Origin: Molanna angustata | Lineage: Eukaryota; Arthropoda; Insecta; Trichoptera; Molannidae | Direction of reading: 5' to 3' | Length of the DNA: 64,000 nt | Assembly (NCBI GenBank): GCA_963576475.1 | Contig: OY754965.1 | Span: 3,336,769-3,400,768 of the forward strand | In this document: positions 37,620 through 48,751 of the stretch, one piece after another | Numbering within the stretch: the stretch's first letter is position 1 | Layout of the letters: every line of letters starts with the position of its first letter | Program-made: the position numbers and the translations under genes | The notes under the pieces: generated by a model | Seen by the model: only the letters and a program-made list of their open reading frames with translations | What the model was told of the DNA's origin: nothing | The model's database searches: none

Positions 37620-38124
37620 GCTTTAAAGAAAACTATGTATTTGGATATTGTTGGGAGGTCATTAGGGGCGGGTCATGTGTAGAATGGCTTTGATTGGTAC
37701 GATTGATGGAAAGGGGAAACATGTTTAAAAACGGGCTGTAAGTTAAATTTACTTGATTATTTATTATATTTCTGTTTGAATTAATTGCTTTTTTTATTTC
37801 AAGTGACTCTAAATTATCTTAGCGTAAACCTACTTTATTAATGTGTAAAATTTTTGTACCTGATTGAATATTAAATTGGTGGTCATTTAGTATTAAATGT
37901 TCCGCGAATTCCTAGAAGTTATCATTTTTTAAACATCTGATATGCTCTTTTATTCTAGTCTCGAATTTACGGCCCGTTTTTCCGATATATATCGCGGAAC
38001 AGTCCTCACAAGTCAATTCATATACCCCGGAGTTATCCATTTTTTTGCTTTTGTCTTTACTGTTTATTAATTGTTTTCCAAGGTTGTTGTCAGTATAAAA
38101 TGCTGGCTTTACATCATTACCCAA
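37620..38124 (-). pseudogene. PLE GIY-YIG endonuclease remnant
   Basis: The minus-strand frame contains VKPAFYTDNNLGKQL, SGVYELTCEDCSAIYIGKTG and RIKEHIRCLKNDNF, then a stop and EFAEHLILNDHQFN. The GxY-(x)n-YIG core, the CxxC pair and the R/H pair are those of the endonuclease that follows the RT in Penelope-like ORFs. A stop at 37909-37911 and others downstream make it dead. The RT part is absent. Confidence 0.82.
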
Positions 38125-38300
38125 TGATGTAAAGCCAGCCGGTCGCTAATTCAATTCTCAAGTGGTGTAAACAAAGTTAAAAATTTAGTTAATTTTTGTT
38201 TATAGAGTTGTTATGGATTTGAATGATTTTGCCTCTCTAATAACAAAAAATAACATTCTAAAAGCCTTTTTAATTACTTAATCAACATGATTCTTAGGTA

Positions 38301-38828
38301 ATATTAAAAATATTACATGGGCAAATTATCAATCTGCTATCAGTATTTATATAATTATACTACAGTATCAGATTAGTACTACAATAATTATGTAGAAGTT
38401 TTTTATGGTGAAAGGTTCTGGCTTAGAATACTGTTTCCATTCATTTTCATTATCCACGTTTTCGGATCTCCCGTAACACTGATTTATTTGTTAAATATCT
38501 GTGCATGTTGAAAAAAGTAAACCACGAGTATCAGAAGTCTGTAAATCACCTACACTTTTTGAAATTGCTTCAAATATTCAGCAATTCAGAAAAAATTCTT
38601 ATAATTCTGATGCAATGTTGTTGTTGTCGCCCAAAATATATAGTTTTAATACTTCCTAGAATTCAAAGTAACGTGTCATGGACAACATCACAGACACAAA
38701 TATATGATTAACTTTCGCAATGTTTGTTATATAAATTTTCTGAAGCTTATTTTCTCATTCTATTTTATTCGAAAACATAACAGATTTTTACAAAATACAT
38801 CATAATAACTAAGAAAGAATTTAGGCAA
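38301..38828. other. No gene or element recognised
   Basis: AT-rich. Only short unsupported frames. Confidence 0.4.
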
Positions 38829-38830
38829 TA

Positions 38831-39849
38831 GGGAACATTCACTTTTTTTATTTGTATTAAAAAAATAGTACAAAAAATTAGAAACAATAAAGTATAATTT
38901 TTATTTTACAGTTCGCAATATTAAACTTTTTATAGCAATTTGAAAAACCGTATTTTGAATTTGGCGCTAAAACGGTTCAAAATCGCTTATTTGGATTGCA
39001 ACGTCACATATCATGTTGATGTATTTTTCAAGCGCCCGTCATACGTTTTGTTCACGACTAATTAATTATTTTCGTTCAATCAAAGCGCGTTTATATAAAA
39101 ATGGATGCAAAAAAAGTGTATTATAAATATTGTTAAGTCCCAATGTGTGTTAATACGGCTGTAACTACTCCAGGAAAAAAGTTTATAACAATTCCCAAAG
39201 AAATTAAAACACGTCAAAAATGGTTCGCAGTTATAAGGAGGGAATTTTCAAAGAGCAAAATTTCCGACAAATCCGGCATCTGTTGTTGCGAAGATCACTT
39301 TAATGTAAGTACAATAAGTACCTAGTTACATTATATGATTTTACAAAATATATTACACCGAATTCGTAAAATTACTTATTTTATTTTAATGGTAATATTG
39401 CTTCATTCTTAAAAAATTCGATGCTGTTGACATTTAATTACGTACTTTACATTAATTACTTGAAAATAAACATGTGATATTAAGATATCATTTCGAAATT
39501 TAGAAGCAATATTGTATAGGTTTGCTTTATTTTTCGATCTTTGTGGCTCAGTTAGTAAGATATATCACTGCTGAGCCAAATATTATATTAGTTGTAGTGT
39601 ATTCTATGATGTATATTCAGAAGTATTTTTTACTAATTAATCGAAATATATAAAATACATCAACATGATATGTGACGTTGCAATCCAAATAAGCGATTTT
39701 GAACCGTTTTAGCGCCAAATTCAAAATACGGTTTTTCAAATTGCTATAAAAAGTTTAATATTGCGAATTGTAAAATAAAAATTATACTTTATTGTTTCTA
39801 ATTTTTAGTACTATTTTTTTAATATAAATAAAAAAAGGTGAATGTTCCC
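38831..39849 (+). mobile_element. DNA transposon with 198-bp inverted repeats and a THAP exon
   Basis: The terminal inverted repeats (38831-39028 and 39652-39849) are almost identical, begin gggaacattcac and end inward at the words catgttgatgtatttt / aaatacatcaacatg. TA flanks both ends. The 620-bp interior holds a THAP-type zinc-finger exon (39101-39304) and a SINE head fragment (39536-39585). THAP domains are DNA-binding parts of several eukaryotic transposases such as the P element. The rest of the transposase is missing, so this is a deletion derivative. Confidence 0.85.
39101..39304 (+). pseudogene. THAP zinc-finger exon of a transposase
   Basis: From ATG 39101: MDAKKVYYKYC, a stop (39134-39136), VPMCVNTAVTTPGKKFITIP, a KxxxRQKW motif and SGICCCEDHFN, then a donor site at 39305 (gtaagt). 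The C-x4-C ... C-x2-H spacing, the proline after FITI, the RQKW tryptophan and the CxEDHF end are the THAP consensus. The single stop falls between the first two zinc cysteines. A TATA-like ttatataaaa lies just upstream. It could encode only a domain, even without the stop. Confidence 0.8.
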
Positions 39850-40059
39850 TATTATGTTTTACTAAATTATATTAATATTTTTACATATTATTTCATGAAG
39901 AGAACATTGATCAGGTGAATAGGTTCAAGGAAGGATATGGTTAGGAAACTGGGAAACGAACTGGAAGGATGCTTATATAATTTACCTAACCAATGCTTGT
40001 AGTCGCACAAAGAATATGCTTTAGTGCTTATAGAGACAAATTAAATATATTGGGTTGAG
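39850..40059. other. No gene recognised
   Basis: Short unassigned stretch between the THAP transposon and a LINE fragment. Confidence 0.4.
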
Positions 40060-40560
40060 GACCAAGATTATTGTAGTCGTTACAGCAGCGTTTGATAAAA
40101 CAGTTTCGGTCGCAATTTGTTATTAACAAAGGTGTGTAAAATAGGTTGTTGTGACGTGATGTTCTAGATGGGCTATTAAAGGCATTCTTTCAACAAGATA
40201 AGGACTATCGACTAAATTATTTAATATTATGTAAAGAAAGAGGATGACATAATTGGATAATTGCATATTTGATTACGGAAGTTAAGAGATTTAACAAACT
40301 TTTTTTGAATTATTTGATTCGGTTTATAATAAGTAGGTATGTTGTAATTAGGTGGCAAAAGCATTATAAAGAAAAATAAGAGAACTAGTGCGTTTAAATG
40401 ATTTTGTGCATTTAAGTATATAGCCCAAATTCCTAGAACTATTATTCCCAATTCTATCAATGTGTGGAATAAATGAAACGTATTTGTCAATGATAACACT
40501 TACTTGGAGATTATGTTTAAATCAGTAAAATTAACTTTAAAGGAGTATCAGGAGACAATA
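40060..40560 (-). pseudogene. LINE RT C-terminal fragment
   Basis: Minus-strand pieces include FIPHIDRIGNNSSRNLGYI, KCTKSFKRTSSLIFLYNA, KPNQIIQKKFVKSLNFR and FNSPSRTSRHNN. The order (GYI ... LYNA ... VQKKFVK ... R) is that of the LINE at 36975-38300, frame-shifted in places. Confidence 0.6.
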
Positions 40561-41689
40561 ACTTCATTGGTCTTTAAAACTCCTTGCATCATTCATTCAT
40601 ATAGTCCAAAATCTATAGTACCTAAATATAATTCATTTGAACTATTTTGATTTAAAAGTTTTCTTGTGTTAACTTGGTATTAATTCTGTTAACTTGGATC
40701 AGGTTTCAGAGTTTTAGTATTCAGTAATACAAAAGGAAAGTATCAGGAACAGCATCCAATTCAGTAATTAGTTTTTCTTTTGTATATTTCCACGAATCAA
40801 GTTCATTATATATTTCAATGTATCAGGATCCCATAAGTCATGTCTACATTTGAAAGCTGTTTGTGATATTCAGAGAAACAACAACATTCAATACGCGGTT
40901 TGCTTACATTTTAATGATCTTAGGTACATATTGATGTTATGTTTATCAATTTTACTGTTTCCTGCCTTTGTAAAATTTGCCTGTGTTGGTCAATTCAGGT
41001 TTGCTTCAGATGTTTCGACTATTGCACGATTGAAAGATATATTATTTGCGTCGAACTATTAGCTGTTTGTGTTGAGTTGATGCGGTATTGACGCCAATTC
41101 ATAGGTAATATGCATTTTCTCTTTACAATTTATTCTCATCATATCCAATGATCCAATGACACGAACGGTTCCATAGCTTCTCGGACGCATGATTTTCTGT
41201 AGATAAATGTGGCGTGAATTTTGTGACAGTTTTAAAGTTATGTGAGATAAATGTGATACAAGAAATAGCAAATAAGTGTGTAAAGTTATTGCGTAAATTG
41301 TTGACTGGTTGCCTTTTTGAATACCATTTATATCATAGAAATTTCTGCTTATTTTTTCAATAAAAATTATCATCGTTTAATTGTATTCTTGAGAAACAAA
41401 CACGATAATTAAATTGAAAGTAAAGATTCGTTGTCCCTATACCAATAGAAAGTGAGTGAAATATCTAAAATGCTGTTGAAATATGTAATAATTGAAGTGA
41501 TATTGAAAGACTAAATGTTCATCGTTCAATGTACCTACCTAATTGGGGACGGACGGGACAATTAGATGAGATTTAGTATTGTCTCAGGGCGTTATAGGGC
41601 CAGTGTCCGTTCCCGCCCCCGCCCGCCCCTACCGCCCCCGCCCTGTGCCCTGCTCCGCTGACTGATGGTGTGTGGCGTGTTGCAGGAAG
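40561..41689. other. Upstream flank and acceptor of the membrane-protein exon
   Basis: AT-rich up to about 41590, then a very C-rich stretch (cccgcccccgcccgcccc near 41614) followed by ctgactgatg and tgttgcag. The last six bases and the pyrimidine-rich run look like a splice acceptor ending at 41685, so at least one 5' exon lies upstream. Confidence 0.5.
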
Positions 41690-42577
41690 ATGCACGCCGT
41701 GGGGCTGCAGTCGGCGCTGGCCATCCGCCGCCAGAGGAAGCGGAGAGAGGAGCAGCAGAGGGCCAAGGAGAGACGCTACTCCCTCCAGAGCTCCGAGTCC
41801 GGCCTCACCTCCCCCCATGCCTCCCACGGATCCCTCGACAGGGTCGGCTCCAGACGTCGTTTCCGCAAGAGGCATTCGGGAGATAACATGCTCGACACCA
41901 AGGTTGTCACGTCCCTGGGGATGCTCCACATCGGAGTGGTTTTCATAGTATTGGGTCTATTCCTCATCGGCTCCGGGATCCTCCCGGATGACATAACCTC
42001 TTGGAGTACCTTAGCCGCTTTCGGCTGGTGGAACGAACTCGTTTGCTCCGGAATTTTTGCTCTCGCTCTGGGGATCTTCCTTATAATCCTCAACAAGTAC
42101 ATATCTAAGAAAGAAGAAGATAACCTTGAAGAATACGTCCAGAGACAACTAACCCGTTCGCGATCGGGACACCGACTGGAGAGAGACGTAGAGACCGGTG
42201 GTATGATGACCAAGCAAAATAGGAGAGAGAAGCAAGTTCAGAAAAAGGATGCAGATAGTGTCGAAGGTGCGGTCGGAGGAGAGAGTTCTCCGGTCTTTCT
42301 TGAGGAACCACCTACTTCTCCGTCTTTAGGACATCACGGCTTTGTGAACCCAGTGGCGGTGAACGGAGATGCGAATAGGGAACATCACTTGGATCAAATT
42401 GTGGAGGAGGACTATTCAGCGTCGGAAAAGGGAGATGAAGAGGCAAGGCGTATGGAATATTTCAACAAAGAAACATACTCTAACTATTCTACCAACATCA
42501 GCACGGGAACAATGAGTCCTTCTGATACCAGGGAACTCATAGGGAATGGTAAACACATCATCATGTCTGGTTTTTAA
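41690..42577 (+). CDS. Two-pass membrane protein of unknown family, 295 residues
   Basis: The ATG at 41690 is the first in-frame methionine after a likely splice acceptor (tgttgcag, ending 41685); stop TAA at 42575-42577. Residues 1-63 are very basic (RRQRKRREEQQRAKERR, RVGSRRRFRKRH). Hydrophobic segments lie at about 74-98 (LGMLHIGVVFIVLGLFLIGS) and 118-137 (ELVCSGIFALALGIFLIIL), joined by a short loop with SWSTLAAFGWW. The remaining 155 residues are charged and Ser/Thr-rich with no hydrophobic stretch. A hairpin with both tails in the cytosol fits the positive charges. GC content and codon use are clearly those of a gene, unlike all flanking frames. I cannot name the family. Possible polyadenylation signals AATAAA occur at about 42788 and 42869. 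Confidence 0.88.
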   Translation: MHAVGLQSALAIRRQRKRREEQQRAKERRYSLQSSESGLTSPHASHGSLDRVGSRRRFRKRHSGDNMLDTKVVTSLGMLHIGVVFIVLGLFLIGSGILPDDITSWSTLAAFGWWNELVCSGIFALALGIFLIILNKYISKKEEDNLEEYVQRQLTRSRSGHRLERDVETGGMMTKQNRREKQVQKKDADSVEGAVGGESSPVFLEEPPTSPSLGHHGFVNPVAVNGDANREHHLDQIVEEDYSASEKGDEEARRMEYFNKETYSNYSTNISTGTMSPSDTRELIGNGKHIIMSGF

Positions 42578-45500
42578 ATATGGCAGAGGATGTTTCTGGA
42601 AATGTACCTGTGGAATTAAAGGAATCGGAAGTAGGAACCGACGAAATGAATTAAGTTGTTGATATTTAGAAAATAACTCTCCGCTATTTAATAATAGTGG
42701 AGAGAAAAATGCTGAGAGCACGAGAAAATCATCGCATCGGTTTATGTGAGATATGAAATTGATTCGAATTTAAATTAAATCAAAGAAAAATAAATGTTTT
42801 TTGCACCCTTTCTCGTTACATTCTCAACAAATTATCTAATCGTATTTTTACTGCATAATTTTATTAAAATAAATTGGTGTTGGGTGTTTTTTATGTTTCA
42901 AACACAAAGTGTGTTTCGTTGTTTAGCGCAAGCTTAGTTGTGAATTTATAACTATTAATTGTGAGTTCAAATATCTATAGAAACATTTAATTTATATGAT
43001 ATTGATGCTGAACATTGCTCCGGTTGTTTCTATGTCTTCGAGTGTGTGTATGGTGAAAGCTTTGATTAGAAGTAGTTATTTGAAATTTGAACGGATTTTG
43101 ATTTTACATAGATTTTTTTCATTTACATGTTTTGGTGTATCTATATTTATGAACTATTTTATAAACATAGTATCTATTTATATGTCATTAGACATTTGCC
43201 TTTTATGAAGACAAAATTATATAAAGTATTGCATAAAAGATTCAACATTCACAAATTTTTACTCTGTTTGATATATTTAATAATCCACGGGTAAATATTA
43301 TAGCTTAGCTTAGTTTCAGTCAAATTTATTAAAAGGTATCATCTTTACAATATAAAAATATTAAATTAAATAAACTGTCCAAGTTTGTAATCCTTGAGGC
43401 ACACCAAAACATTCCATACTTATTCTATTGAAATATACTGTGATTATCTGCATTCATCAACATTTCAATCTTTAAATATTTAAGATTTTCATTAACTATT
43501 GTAAGATTCTTCCTACAAATTATCTATTGTAAAGATCACCTTAACTATAATGCTTGTATTGCCTTAAATCTATAATATATATCTATAAAGTATGGATGAG
43601 TTTTATCAAAAGTTATTTGAAACTTACTAAGAGACAATTTAATTTTTATAATTGTCATAATAATAATTAAACGAGATCGTTTTGAAAAAAATAACGGTAA
43701 AACCAGACACATTTTTCCAAAAAGTCAACGTACAAATATTGTTCTAGAGCCTTTCTTTTGTAAATTGTTTGCAGTTCGTTATTTTGATATTCAAATGTTT
43801 TGGTGACAAATAAACTAATTCGTCGATAAAAATATATAACTACCTGCACTCAAAACAATAGTTCTTAATAAGCTTTTTGATTTATTTTCTCAACAATTCT
43901 GAGAATCGATAAACCAGAGTTTAATTATGAAAGCAGCGTCACCTCAATGATCTTAAAATAGGTTTATTTCTGTTTTATTACTATATTTAAAGTAATACTT
44001 CATACTGTGTTCCTAGCAAGTTTCAATATTTGATGACAAAACTCAACCATTACGAATATTTTAATAATCACGTATTATTATTACTCACGAAACGAATTTC
44101 TATTTGATTTAAACTTTGAAATAAACAAAAATGGTTTGACTGGTAGTTTTTTCGTATTAAAAAAATCATTAGCATTTGTATAGGAATGTAGCTTACGCTA
44201 GATTAGCACAAATCTCTTCTAATCTGTATTAAAATTAAAACAAAATATATATATTGTTGTAATATAGTCATGATTTGCAAAGACGCAAGAATGTTTAAGT
44301 TTCAATTTTAAAAAGACTGCTAATAGATTTAGAAATCTTATTTATACATGCTGTCGTTGGTTCGCATATATCTAAAATATCGAGTTAAATTAAATTGATA
44401 TTATCATTTAGGCAATTAATACAAATAAAATACCCAAAATTTTAACCAATGTCTATATGGAATTTTGAACATTGTGCATACAAGAGTAAAACATTTTTTT
44501 TAAAGTTACACTATTCTATAAATTCATCAAGCCTTCCTAACTCTTAGGAATTACTAAAAAATTCTAAGGTAGGTAATTCCTATCGTGAATTTTAGCTTCA
44601 CCATCTAATAAGAACTATCATAATATAAGATTCGAGGAGCTTCCTTACTCCTGGATTTCCGCAAAAATGTAGGAATTAGTAATACATTTTTGAGAATAAT
44701 AGAGAAATTGGAATAATCATTATTATGTCCATGCCGATAGTTTCGAATAGAGCATTGATAATTAAGATCAAATCCAAATGGAGTTAATAAACTTACAAAG
44801 AACGATTTACTGAAAATACCACACAATTTGAGAAAATAACATTTCCGCCATTAGTTCCAATATCCAATAAACTGATAACAAGTAATGTGTTTAGAAATTA
44901 CTCAACCAAAATGTCGATCTTGTACGTTTTCTTTATTGTTGGAAACCACTAACTCCAGTGATGTCAGAAACACAGTAAATCTGGAGCAAGCCTGTGAAAT
45001 GAAACATTAGTAACATTCTTGTCATGGCGGATTATGATAATGTAAACTCGATGCTTAATGTAAATATTATTAAAATATATTATTATTATATTTCAACTTG
45101 ACTGAAAGCGTATAATTGTTGTGATAAGAATATTGACACGTCGAAGATTGCCAATGGCGCTTTCGTTACAAAAACATTGCGTATTATATTCTAATCTGTA
45201 GTCACGCTAAGAAAAATTTAATCCAATTTAGTACGCTTTATTTTGTAAGTTTTATTCGTTGTATATAGATTTTTAAATACTTATACATATTGTTCTTCGC
45301 TTTTATTGTCATTTTTGATCTTTCGATATAAGTATGCGTATTTAAGACAATTGTTTTCTTAAAAAGACAATTCTGATTATACGATGTAAGAGGTTTTTTT
45401 AAAATAAAAATGCATTACCTACATATGACATTTTCAAATGTTGTGGTTCTGATTATTTCAAAGATAATTGAATATATTTTCTTATGTCTAGTAGGTATAT

Positions 45501-45719
45501 TGTAGAATTCATTTTCTGACCAAATTTACATACCTAACTTATCATTTCAAAGCCATACTTTTTACTATTCATAATTGTGCTTTAGTTTCAAAGTAAAAAT
45601 TTTATAAATGTTCATGATAAAAAATCCACAAAGATTAAGTAATGCAGTAAAATATTGATATCAGTTTGAGTAAGGAAGTCTTTTAAAGAAATTTTACTTA
45701 CCTACATATATACGGCATT
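42578..45719. other. 3' flank, no gene recognised
   Basis: AT-rich, 3.1 kb. The first part is probably 3' UTR of the membrane-protein gene. No coding exon, RNA gene or clear repeat was found in the rest. Confidence 0.45.
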
Positions 45720-46430
45720 TAATATATTAATTTAAGAGGCTATAGTAGGCTATATAGTATATTTTGAAAATATTTTCCCCAGTACCCTCAAAAGATACGT
45801 CTTTGAAATAAAGAATAGTTTATATTTATATCTTTATTCAGTTATTTGAAATTTTAATTTGTTTGATACTTTTCTTGTAAAATTAGTTTTAGAAAAATAA
45901 TTTTAATTTTTTTATTGTAACTAAAAAACTACAAGGCATATGAAGAAGATTTTTACTTCAATCGAAAGAGAATACCCCGTATTCAGTAACTATTTGAACT
46001 AAATTAGGAACGTTCTAAAATTGTAGATTTACGGTCTTATTTCAGCGTCTTAAAATATAAACTTGGACTAAATGGAATAGGAACGTACCTATTTTGGCCG
46101 GAACGTTCTTAAAAAGTTACTGAATCAGACGTATTATGAATTATTATGAAAATTATGAAATTTTCATCATAGTATGTTCCTATTTTACTTATAATAGTTA
46201 CTGAATAGGGGGTACTATGAAAATCTACCGGCTATGTTTTTAATATTATAATTACTATTCTTGCTATTTAAAAAAAATACTCTAAATTTTACCTTTTCTT
46301 CACGAAAAAAATGTTGTATATCACATATTAGGTGATTTAAAATATTGCTTCGTGTTTCATACTAGATGGTTATTTAGCGTTCATTTTTGTGTACATACGA
46401 ATACCCAGGGTATACTCGTACAAGGGACTT
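45720..46430 (+). repeat. Family E repeat with a nested MITE
   Basis: Matches 21664-22050 on both sides of an insertion: aaaagatacgtcttt and aaaactacaaggca before, tctaccggctatg, attcttgctatttaaaaaaa and cgtgtttcatac after. Also extends further left (aagaggctatagtaggctat), as the inverted 34.9-kb copy does. Confidence 0.8.
45975..46212. mobile_element. MITE with TA target duplication, nested in family E
   Basis: Ends ccccgtattcagtaact and agttactgaataggggg (inverted); TA at 45973-45974 and 46213-46214. The empty site is visible in the family E copy at 21.86 kb. The TA duplication fits Tc1/mariner-type elements. No coding capacity. Confidence 0.85.
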
Positions 46431-47156
46431 AGGGAATGGTTTTTGAATGAAGTGAAAATGAATTCGAAGTATATTTTGTCATATTAAAACGAGTGATTTA
46501 TGACGATATTACCCGATGAATTATTGACACGATCGAATTATATAAAAGATTGAAATATCAGAAGAAATCTATTCAGAAGAGTAAATTTACGCTTCGTTTA
46601 CAAAAGTTTGTGCCATTACTGAAGTTATTTTATAACACTTAAAAAACAATGTTGAAACCTCAATCTTTTACTTCACTGTATCGTTTATAAAGTTATTTAA
46701 CAGATGTAAAAGAATAACTTCAGTCATCCGTCATGGATTCATATCGTTTAAATGTTATCACTATAACAATCAGAAGTATTCGTCATATTACGTAGATTTG
46801 AGGTTTGCAGTGAAGTGCTGATTGCAGAGAGTATTATAGTGAGGCCAGTACACGAATGCGTTTGAACCCGCTGATTCACCTCTACCTACTACCTTGCGTC
46901 TCACCATCAATGAAACCTTCATCGGAGATCGTCAACCAGTTATTTTTTTCCACTTTATTGTTGTCTTAAATAAATGTAAATTTCGTTAAATAGATAAATA
47001 AAAAAAATACATGACTTCCTTCATGCTGAGGTGGTAATTAAGGTGTTGTGTATCAACATTTATTTTTATTTTTTTATTATTGATACCAAAAAATACAAAA
47101 TAACAATATAAGTACAAAGAAATAATTATCAGAAAAATTAAAATTATTACAGATCA
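46431..47156. other. No gene; left part of the PLE-1 target repeat
   Basis: Unassigned AT-rich DNA up to about 47040, then a stretch that continues on the other side of the Penelope-like insertion at 48874. Confidence 0.4.
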
Positions 47157-47264
47157 AATACATGGGGTTGATAAGATTGATGGATTTGACGGTAACTTTG
47201 TGGTAGTCCATGATTACAATAATAATGATGTAAATATGCACTTTGCTAAATACCACTTATTGAG

Positions 47265-47323
47265 TATAATTAAACACTACTAGTTTCGGGAGAGCACTCC
47301 TCCCATCGACGGGTGTATTATAA
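47265..47323 (-). ncRNA. Degenerate hammerhead-like motif, left arm
   Basis: Mirror of the motif at 48752-48810: the plus strand shows actagtttcgggagagcact then cctcccatcgacgggtgt. See the right-arm entry for the fold. Confidence 0.45.
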
Positions 47324-47356
47324 CTAAATAATATTATTTACATACTACTGTGTCTA

Positions 47357-48031
47357 CTATGTGTGTTGTGTTGATTGGTGGGGTGTAGGTGGGGTATTCG
47401 TTATTGTGATTGGTTGGAGAGAAGAATGAGGTACGGATAACGGGAAAATTGTCAATAATGGCGAAGAATTGGGGAATTTGGTGTTATTGATAAGTGGTTT
47501 ACCTAAATTGATGTTTCTGTGAATTTCTATTGTTTCTAAACTATTCATCAAATGACCCTTGTGTGTGACTTGGTGTAAGAGTTTAACTGTGTGGCTATGG
47601 AATGAGTGGTTGGTATCTATTATATGATTTGCGAATTCCGAGAAGTTGCTATTCATAATACATCGTCTATGTTCTTTAATCCTCGTATTAATGTTTCTAG
47701 AGGTTTGGCCAATGTACAATGAATCGCAGTCTCCACATGATATTTCATAAATTCCGCTTTTTTCTTTAAAATCTATTTTTGTTTTAGAATTGCAAAGTAA
47801 TTTACCGAGGTTATTATTTGTATAAAAGGCTGGTTTAATTGTTGTAGGCATATGTTTCGTTATTTTTGTGGATAATTTATCTATGTACAGAATTTTTCTC
47901 CATTTTTGGTTTTCATTATTGTTTATTGGTGGATAAATAAATTTATCAATAATTAATTTAAATTCTTTCCTATTGATTATTTTGTCTATCAACTGTTGTT
48001 CGTATCCGTTATTGAACGCTATCTGTTTAAT
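47357..48031 (-). pseudogene. PLE GIY-YIG endonuclease, left arm copy
   Basis: The minus-strand frame runs from the palindrome centre to a stop at 47357: QLIDKIINRKEFKLIIDKF, KPAFYTNNNLGKLL, SGIYEISCGDCDSLYIGQTS, RIKEHRR, FANHIIDTNHSF and SLETIEIHR. Seen are the GIY and YIG motifs, the following arginine, the glutamate in ETIEIH expected for metal binding, and a CxxC...H...H set typical of PLE endonucleases. No stop interrupts it. The first 14 or so codons of the longer open frame (47357-48076) come from the opposite arm and are not protein-derived. It lacks the RT and a start, so it is a fragment. Confidence 0.85.
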
Positions 48032-48040
48032 CTTATTACA

Positions 48041-48718
48041 ATTAAACAGATAGCGTTCAATAACGGATACGAACAACAGTTGATAGACAAAATAATCAAT
48101 AGGAAAGAATTTAAATTAATTATTGATAAATTTATTTATCCACCAATAAACAATAATGAAAACCAAAAATGGAGAAAAAAAATTCTGTACATAGATAAAT
48201 TATCCACAAAAATAACGAAACATATGCCTACAACAATTAAACCAGCCTTTTATACAAATAATAACCTCGGTAAATTACTTTGCAATTCTAAAACAAAAAT
48301 AGATTTTAAAGAAAAAAGCGGAATTTATGAAATATCATGTGGAGACTGCGATTCATTGTACATTGGCCAAACCTCTAGAAACATTAATACGAGGATTAAA
48401 GAACATAGACGATGTATTATGAATAGCAACTTCTCGGAATTCGCAAATCATATAATAGATACCAACCACTCATTCCATAGCCACACAGTTAAACTCTTAC
48501 ACCAAGTCACACACAAGGGTCATTTGATGAATAGTTTAGAAACAATAGAAATTCACAGAAACATCAATTTAGGTAAACCACTTATCAATAACACCAAATT
48601 CCCCAATTCTTCGCCATTATTGACAATTTTCCCGTTATCCGTACCTCATTCTTCTCTCCAACCAATCACAATAACGAATACCCCACCTACACCCCACCAA
48701 TCAACACAACACACATAG
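48041..48718 (+). pseudogene. PLE GIY-YIG endonuclease, right arm copy
   Basis: Same protein segment as the left arm, on the plus strand, with one extra lysine (WRKKILY instead of WRKILY) from a 3-base A-run indel. All GIY-YIG residues are kept and there is no internal stop. Ends with QSTQHT and a stop at 48716-48718. The frame enters from the other arm through the 9-nt spacer, so the N-terminal residues of any longer frame are artefacts. Confidence 0.85.
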
Positions 48719-48751
48719 TAGACACAGTAGTATGTAAATAATATTATTTAG

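Larger units (their letters stand above)
37456..38200 (-). mobile_element. Penelope-like element (PLE-2) with inverted terminal repeats
   Basis: Flanked by tgtttatagag (37445-37455 and 38197-38207). On the left a 40-nt tail (37456-37495) precedes a 60-bp terminal repeat (37496-37556) that recurs inverted at 38140-38200 with one or two differences. Between them lies a minus-strand GIY-YIG endonuclease remnant. A small palindrome at 38101-38139 (ggctttacatcatt / aatgatgtaaagcc) marks the junction of the two opposite halves, of which the right one is almost wholly deleted. Penelope-like elements are known for pseudo-LTRs in inverted orientation. Confidence 0.85.
36975..38300 (-). pseudogene. LINE RT C-terminus interrupted by a Penelope-like element
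   Basis: The minus strand reads NKKAFRMLFFVIREAKSFKS then ITTL before the insertion, and YKHFILATCEAFSILPRL, ITYIDRIENVQNKFLKHL and NLIQFNCPSRHTRNPLPF after it. This is the same type of C-terminal domain as the LINE at 59627-60310. Removing 37445-38196 restores an uninterrupted reading through TTL-YKHF, which dates the LINE before the insertion. Confidence 0.75.

Noticed and set aside
41573..42213. Minus-strand frames of 118 and 145 residues
   Set aside because: Shadows of the GC-richer membrane-protein exon on the plus strand.
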